Below, in pieces: positions 58,785 through 64,000 of a DNA stretch of 64,000 bases (the stretch's first letter is position 1; every line of letters starts with the position of its first letter). This DNA is from Vreelandella piezotolerans (GTDB lineage Bacteria; Pseudomonadota; Gammaproteobacteria; Pseudomonadales; Halomonadaceae). The notes beneath the pieces were generated by a model, which searched no databases, had not been told where the DNA came from, and saw nothing but the letters and a program-made list of their open reading frames with translations. Location: assembly GCF_012427705.1 (NCBI RefSeq), contig NZ_CP048602.1:806001-870000 (forward strand), given 5' to 3'. The translations under genes were made by a program, and so were the position numbers.

Positions 58785-60578
58785 TTAGCGTTCGCGGCTC
58801 AGGCTCTGCACGGTCAAGTCGAGCGCTTTGTACATATCGAGCCGCGCAGAGCGTCCAATATCGGGATGATTCAGCTCGTTGGCGCGTTCCGAGGGGAGAA
58901 TCGGCGCGGTGAGATCGTCGGCATCGGTGGGTTCGAAGTCGTACTCTTCGCCGATGGTCATGGCGCTACGACGCAGCAGCATACGAAGCTGGGCCGGGGT
59001 GAGCGCGGGATCGAGCGACATCATCGCCGCCAGTAGCCCGCCGACCAGCGGCGTGGCATAAGACGTACCGCAGTGCGCTTCGCCCTTTTCGCCCGCCACG
59101 GCAGTGGAGCCATGCACGCAGGCGGCCGCGGTAATGTCCACGCGCATGTCGATATTGGAGGCGTTGCGTTTGACCGCGTAACCGGGGTCGTTGACCGGGA
59201 CGTCTTGCTCGCTGCGCTCGTGCCCGCCCACCACGAAGAGCTGGTCGGTGACGAACGAGGAGGGCAGGCGGTATTCGTCTCGGCTGGAAAACGACGAGGC
59301 GTTCCCCGCTGAGTTGACCACGACCACGTCAGGGTGCTCCTCGCGTAGCCATAGGAAGAACTCTTCGAGCAGCTCTTCGTAGCCGCTCATGGCGATGCCG
59401 GAGCGTACTAGGGAGTCGACTTCATCGCCGTTGATGTCGATTGCGCCGACGCGGTGGATGCCCCAGCTCCAGTTGATCACTCGGGCACCGTCTTCGACCA
59501 AATTCACCGAAGCGGCGACGTTGGCGGTAATGCCTGCATCCGAATTGCGGTCGACGATCACGTCAAATCCTGGGCCAACGTCATCTAGCCCGCGCAGAAA
59601 GCCACTGTTGCCGCCCTCGTTCCAGGCGGCGGCGAAGACCCCCGCGACCGTGGTGCCGTGGCCATCCGGTTTGTCGGCGTCGCGGCCGTACACGCAGGTG
59701 CGCTGCGCGTCCGCTCGGCAGTCACCCAGATAATCGGCGAAATCTGGGGCGTCAAAATCGACGTTGCGCTCGATCACCCCAATGCGAATGGGCTGGGTGT
59801 CGATCTCATCGCCCGCGCGCCCTATGCGCCGCTGATAGAAGTTCACCGCATCGAGAAAGCGGTTGGCGGCCCACTCTCGATCGTCTTCGGCGGCAGGGGG
59901 CGTATCGTTCGGTTCGCGCTCGATGCTCTCCTCGGCGCCGGACTCTTCGGTGACCACTGCATCGACGCTGACCTCATTGCCGAGCCGCAGCACCAGGGCA
60001 TCCCTCTCATCCAGATCATTCGCGGGTAGACGCAGTTGGTAGGTGTTCAGCGGGGGGATCATGCCCACGACCTCAGCACCGTACTTATCCGCCAAGCGCC
60101 GTGCCTCTTCGGCGCCGTCGTGGCTCTCTTCGATGATCAGGCTGACCAGATTCACATAGGTGCTAATGCCGTCCATGTTATCGGCGACGTCCTCTTGCGT
60201 GGCCGCGATCACGTGGCTGCCTCGTAGCGTCAGCCATACCGGGTTGCTGGCGCTCTCCTGCTGTTCGATCCATAGCGGGCCGCTCTCGGCCTGCGTCGCG
60301 TCGATGTGCAGGCGTAAAAGATCACCCTGCTGCTCGATGTGATCGGCTGACAGCGGTTCACCGTCGAGTTTTACACGGTACGCGGCGCCGTTGAGTCCGC
60401 TGACATCGAGACAGAATTCCTGCGTGTCCAGGGTGAGTAAGTTGCCACAGCGCTGTAGCGCTTCGATGCGTAACGGCGCATCGGCGTCGGCCGCTGGTGT
60501 CATCATCACCATGCCGCCGACGCACAGTGCCATCCATCCCCAGCTCCAGCGTTTCGCGTTCACATACCGTCTTGCCAT
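58785..60578 (-). CDS. S8-family serine peptidase-like protein with Glu at the catalytic Asp
   Basis: 597-residue exported subtilase-like protein. A signal peptide (about 8-33) and an N-terminal region (34-240) of unclear fold precede the S8 domain. Visible catalytic elements are His307 (DGHGTTVAG), oxyanion Asn426 (VVNSAGN) and Ser506 (CGTSYATPL). The Asp motif, normally D-T/S-G, reads GVIERNVDFD, placing Glu270 (codon 59769-59771) at the Asp position. Five or more cysteines in the domain fit periplasmic disulfides. Whether it cleaves proteins is uncertain. Confidence 0.83.
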   Translation of the reverse strand: MARRYVNAKRWSWGWMALCVGGMVMMTPAADADAPLRIEALQRCGNLLTLDTQEFCLDVSGLNGAAYRVKLDGEPLSADHIEQQGDLLRLHIDATQAESGPLWIEQQESASNPVWLTLRGSHVIAATQEDVADNMDGISTYVNLVSLIIEESHDGAEEARRLADKYGAEVVGMIPPLNTYQLRLPANDLDERDALVLRLGNEVSVDAVVTEESGAEESIEREPNDTPPAAEDDREWAANRFLDAVNFYQRRIGRAGDEIDTQPIRIGVIERNVDFDAPDFADYLGDCRADAQRTCVYGRDADKPDGHGTTVAGVFAAAWNEGGNSGFLRGLDDVGPGFDVIVDRNSDAGITANVAASVNLVEDGARVINWSWGIHRVGAIDINGDEVDSLVRSGIAMSGYEELLEEFFLWLREEHPDVVVVNSAGNASSFSSRDEYRLPSSFVTDQLFVVGGHERSEQDVPVNDPGYAVKRNASNIDMRVDITAAACVHGSTAVAGEKGEAHCGTSYATPLVGGLLAAMMSLDPALTPAQLRMLLRRSAMTIGEEYDFEPTDADDLTAPILPSERANELNHPDIGRSARLDMYKALDLTVQSLSRER

Positions 60579-60692
60579 CCTACTGACTCCTTTCCATCAT
60601 CCTTGGATCGCACCTAGCCTACATCGCGTAAGCTGAACGCAACGTGAACACGTCCTCCCCATCGAGCGGTGTCCTTATCGGTCTTCGCCGTC

Positions 60693-61324
60693 CTAGCGGG
60701 TGCGGAGCTTAGGCAGCGTGCGAGCCACCGGCGGCAGGCGGGTGGCCATGATGAGCGCCGCGAGGGCGGCATACATGGCCCACTCCTGCATGTCGGCGCG
60801 TACCACCCAGAAAAAGTGCAGCAGCACCAGCCCCAAAATGGCGTAAGAGCATTTGTGCAGCGGCTTCCAGCGTTTACCGAGGCGCTTCATCGCCCAGCGG
60901 TTGGAGGTCGCGCCCAGCATGGCGAGACCGATCAGCGCGATCATGCCGACGATGATATAGGGCCGTTTGATGATCTCGCTTCCCAGCCGAGACCAGTCGA
61001 GGCCTAAAATGAACAGGGCGTAGCTGAGCAGGTGCAGCGTAGCGTAGGTAAGCGCCCAGAGGCCTAGCTGGCGTCTGATCAGTGCAAAGCCTTTCCAGCG
61101 GGTGAGCTTGGTGAGCGGCGTTAGGCAAAGCGTGAGCAGCAGCATCCACAGCCCCCCGATGCCGATATTGAGCAGCAGATAGCGCCCTGGCTCGGGGCCA
61201 GCGGCGTTGTTGGCGACCATCCAGCTCCAGTAGAGCAGCGGCGCGAGCGCGGCTAAAAAAACGCCCGCCCGCCATATCCACCATTTCGTCTGGCCATGGG
61301 GGGAGCGACGTGTGTGGCTGCCCA

Positions 61325-61325
<1 letters not shown>
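60693..61325 (-). CDS. msrQ: Haem-binding membrane subunit MsrQ
   Basis: 210-residue ferric-reductase-like membrane protein that delivers electrons to MsrP. Five to six helices with haem-ligand histidines in TYATLHLLSYALF, LHKCSYAILGLVLLHFFW are visible. ATG 61325 overlaps the msrP stop (TGATG), so the pair is coupled. Confidence 0.92.
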
Positions 61326-62341
<1,016 letters not shown>

Positions 62342-62570
62342 GGAAGTATCCTGTTTGTGCTCGCCGAAAAGCCGTCGCCGTTTGACGTTGACGGAGAAAA
62401 AAGGTTCTACGCTCCTTGTATCATGACATTTAGTGGCGTCGTCTGTGCATAAGTTGAGCGTATTGCCTAACGTGACGAGGAGAGAGACAACACGTTTATT
62501 CAAGGCAGTGCCGCTCTGTATCCGCTATACCCTTATGACGCAGAACGCAAACATGCTGGAGAGCCGGATA

Positions 62571-63518
62571 ATGAGTTGGATGCCTGATATCGAGCCAAAC
62601 TGTCCTGATGCTGGCCGACTGGAGGACATTGAGACGCTGATCGTTCCCCGAGCCCGCGACATCGGCGGTTTCGAGGTGCGCCGAGCGCTGCCTGCTCCGA
62701 AAAGACAAATGGTGGGGCCGTTCATCTTCTTCGATCAAATGGGCCCGGCCGAATTCCTGCGTGAAGAGGGCATTGACGTGCGGCCGCACCCGCACATTGG
62801 GCTAGCGACGGTCACCTATCTTTACCAGGGGGAGTTTCAGCATCGCGATAGTTTGGGTACGAACCAGATGATTCATCCGGGCGCAGTGAATTGGATGGTC
62901 GCGGGTAACGGCGTCACCCACTCGGAGCGAACGAGTTCCGCTACCCGTAAACGGGATCACTCCTTGTTTGGCATTCAAACCTGGGTAGCACTGCCTGAGG
63001 CTTATGAGGATAAGCCCGCAAGCTTTGCCCATCACGGTGAAGAGACGCTGCCACTGCTTCGCGGCGAAGGCAAAGAAGTGCGTCTGATTTTGGGGAGTGC
63101 CTGGGGCGAGCGCTCCCCCGTGCAGACCTTTTCGGAAATGTTTTATGCCGACGCAGTGTTGGCCCCTGGTGCCAAGCTACCGCTGCCTGATCATCATGAA
63201 GATCGTGGGCTTTATGTTACCTCTGGCGCGATTGTCGTGGCAGGCGAGACGTTCGAGGCAGGACGTATGATGGTGTTTCGGCCGGGTGATGCGATGACCG
63301 TGATGGCGGGCGAGCAGGGCGCGCGGTTGATGCTTCTGGGGGGCGAAACCCTCAATGGCCCGCGCTATATCTCTTGGAATTTTGTTGCCTCCTCACGTGA
63401 AAAGCTGGACGCCGCCAAGCAGGCGTGGGTCGAGGGTGACTTCGAGCACGGCCGTTTCAAGCTGCCGCCAGAAGATGAGCACGAGTTCGTTCCCTTTCCC
63501 GGACAGCCTGAACATTAA
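62571..63518 (+). CDS. Pirin-family protein
   Basis: 315-residue bicupin of the pirin family. Metal ligands lie in VRPHPHIGLATVTYLYQGEF and HRDSLGTNQMIHPGAVNWM-type segments; VTHSERTS completes the first cupin. The C-terminal cupin follows. Some pirins have quercetinase activity; the role here is unknown. ATG 62571 has GGAG nine bases upstream; an ATG at 62553 is possible. Confidence 0.92.
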   Translation: MSWMPDIEPNCPDAGRLEDIETLIVPRARDIGGFEVRRALPAPKRQMVGPFIFFDQMGPAEFLREEGIDVRPHPHIGLATVTYLYQGEFQHRDSLGTNQMIHPGAVNWMVAGNGVTHSERTSSATRKRDHSLFGIQTWVALPEAYEDKPASFAHHGEETLPLLRGEGKEVRLILGSAWGERSPVQTFSEMFYADAVLAPGAKLPLPDHHEDRGLYVTSGAIVVAGETFEAGRMMVFRPGDAMTVMAGEQGARLMLLGGETLNGPRYISWNFVASSREKLDAAKQAWVEGDFEHGRFKLPPEDEHEFVPFPGQPEH

Positions 63519-63661
63519 TCTGCGCGCTTGCCTGATGGAGAAACGTGGTCTGTACTTTGATCCAACATCGACACGGATAGCTCACGAGAGGGCGTGAGCG
63601 GGCGGCGCAAGCCGCGGGTTGATGGACGATTATTGGCTCACTTTCACTCAATAAGGCAAGT

Positions 63662-64000
63662 ATGAAAAATCACAGCGCGTGGCCTATGTGGTGTGTGCTG
63701 GCCGTTACGCTGCTCTTTACCAGTGTAAGCATGGCGCAGTCACAGGGCGAGGAGAGCGCAGACTCCCGTTGGTTTACCATGGATGCGATCAACACCGGGT
63801 TGGATGACGTACCCGAAGAGGCGAAGCGCATGTCGCCGAGGGAGACCATTCGCAGCTTTTTGAATTTCACCGAAGAGGAAAATTACGCCGATGCGGCGCA
63901 TTTGCTCAATCTTGCGGATATCGATCCCAGCGAGCAAGCAACGCGTGGGGCTGAGTTGGCTAAACAACTTGCCGAGGTCTTACGCCGCGGCGAGTGGCTA
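63662..64000 (+). CDS. Probable MscS-family channel, N-terminal part
   Basis: 113 residues reach the right edge, so the gene is incomplete. A signal peptide (about 5-25, cut after SMAQ) precedes a periplasmic helical region: SPRETIRSFLNFTEEENYAD, then AAHLLNLADIDPSE and ELAKQLAEVL. This pattern is typical of the N-terminal domain of large MscS-type mechanosensitive channels. The pore domain is beyond the window, so the call is inference. Confidence 0.65.
   Translation, partial: MKNHSAWPMWCVLAVTLLFTSVSMAQSQGEESADSRWFTMDAINTGLDDVPEEAKRMSPRETIRSFLNFTEEENYADAAHLLNLADIDPSEQATRGAELAKQLAEVLRRGEWL

Overview
The window is GC-rich chromosomal DNA from a gammaproteobacterium. The layout fits the Halomonas/Vreelandella group: an oxaloacetate-decarboxylase-type sodium pump fragment, a single-operon System I cytochrome c maturation cluster, the order smc-zipA-ligA, guaB-guaA, DUF47-Pit, and MsrP/MsrQ. 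Species level cannot be set from sequence alone. No tRNA, rRNA, CRISPR array, insertion sequence or integrase was recognised.

Region 1-9.3 kb: the 3' end of oadB, a YigZ-family protein, and an unusual SOS-box-controlled UmuD-like protein whose catalytic serine position is arginine. Next comes a complete ccmABCDEFGHI operon for covalent haem attachment to periplasmic c-type cytochromes. Region 9.3-17.5 kb: smc, zipA, ligA and a YheU-like gene, covering chromosome segregation, division and DNA ligation. Region 17.5-27.3 kb: mnmC (tRNA wobble modification), yciI, rnm/yciV, yciO, a potassium-channel-like protein with a zinc-ribbon tail, a CYTH triphosphatase, a DUF47-phosphate permease pair, and argA.

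Region 27.3-32.3 kb holds a stress-type group: an SDR dehydrogenase, a 40-residue acidic protein, and a three-gene set of membrane-anchored proteins ending in a DUF3618 protein. xseA follows convergently. guaB and guaA lie at 32.5-35.6 kb.

Region 35.7-49.6 kb is an accessory, defence-rich segment directly behind guaA. It has a zeta-toxin-like kinase with an overlapping 50-residue partner, a complete type I restriction-modification set (hsdM with a long C-terminal extension, hsdS, hsdR), and an uncharacterised 320-residue HTH protein. It also has a frameshifted Fic remnant, DedA and PhzF genes, an AbiE system whose toxin carries an in-frame stop between its two active-site motifs, a DUF808 remnant, and a NYN-domain protein. 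Gene decay is concentrated here.

Region 49.6-64 kb is mixed metabolic and envelope content. It includes a cupin, a DUF1330 protein, a MerR-family metal regulator facing an internally deleted permease gene with an intact 19-bp-spacer promoter, a PQQ-type sugar dehydrogenase with a DUF2231 partner, and a divergent RidA/LysR pair around a 27-bp dyad. An AaeXAB-like efflux operon, a subtilase with Glu in place of the catalytic Asp, msrQ-msrP, a pirin, and the start of a probable MscS-family channel follow.
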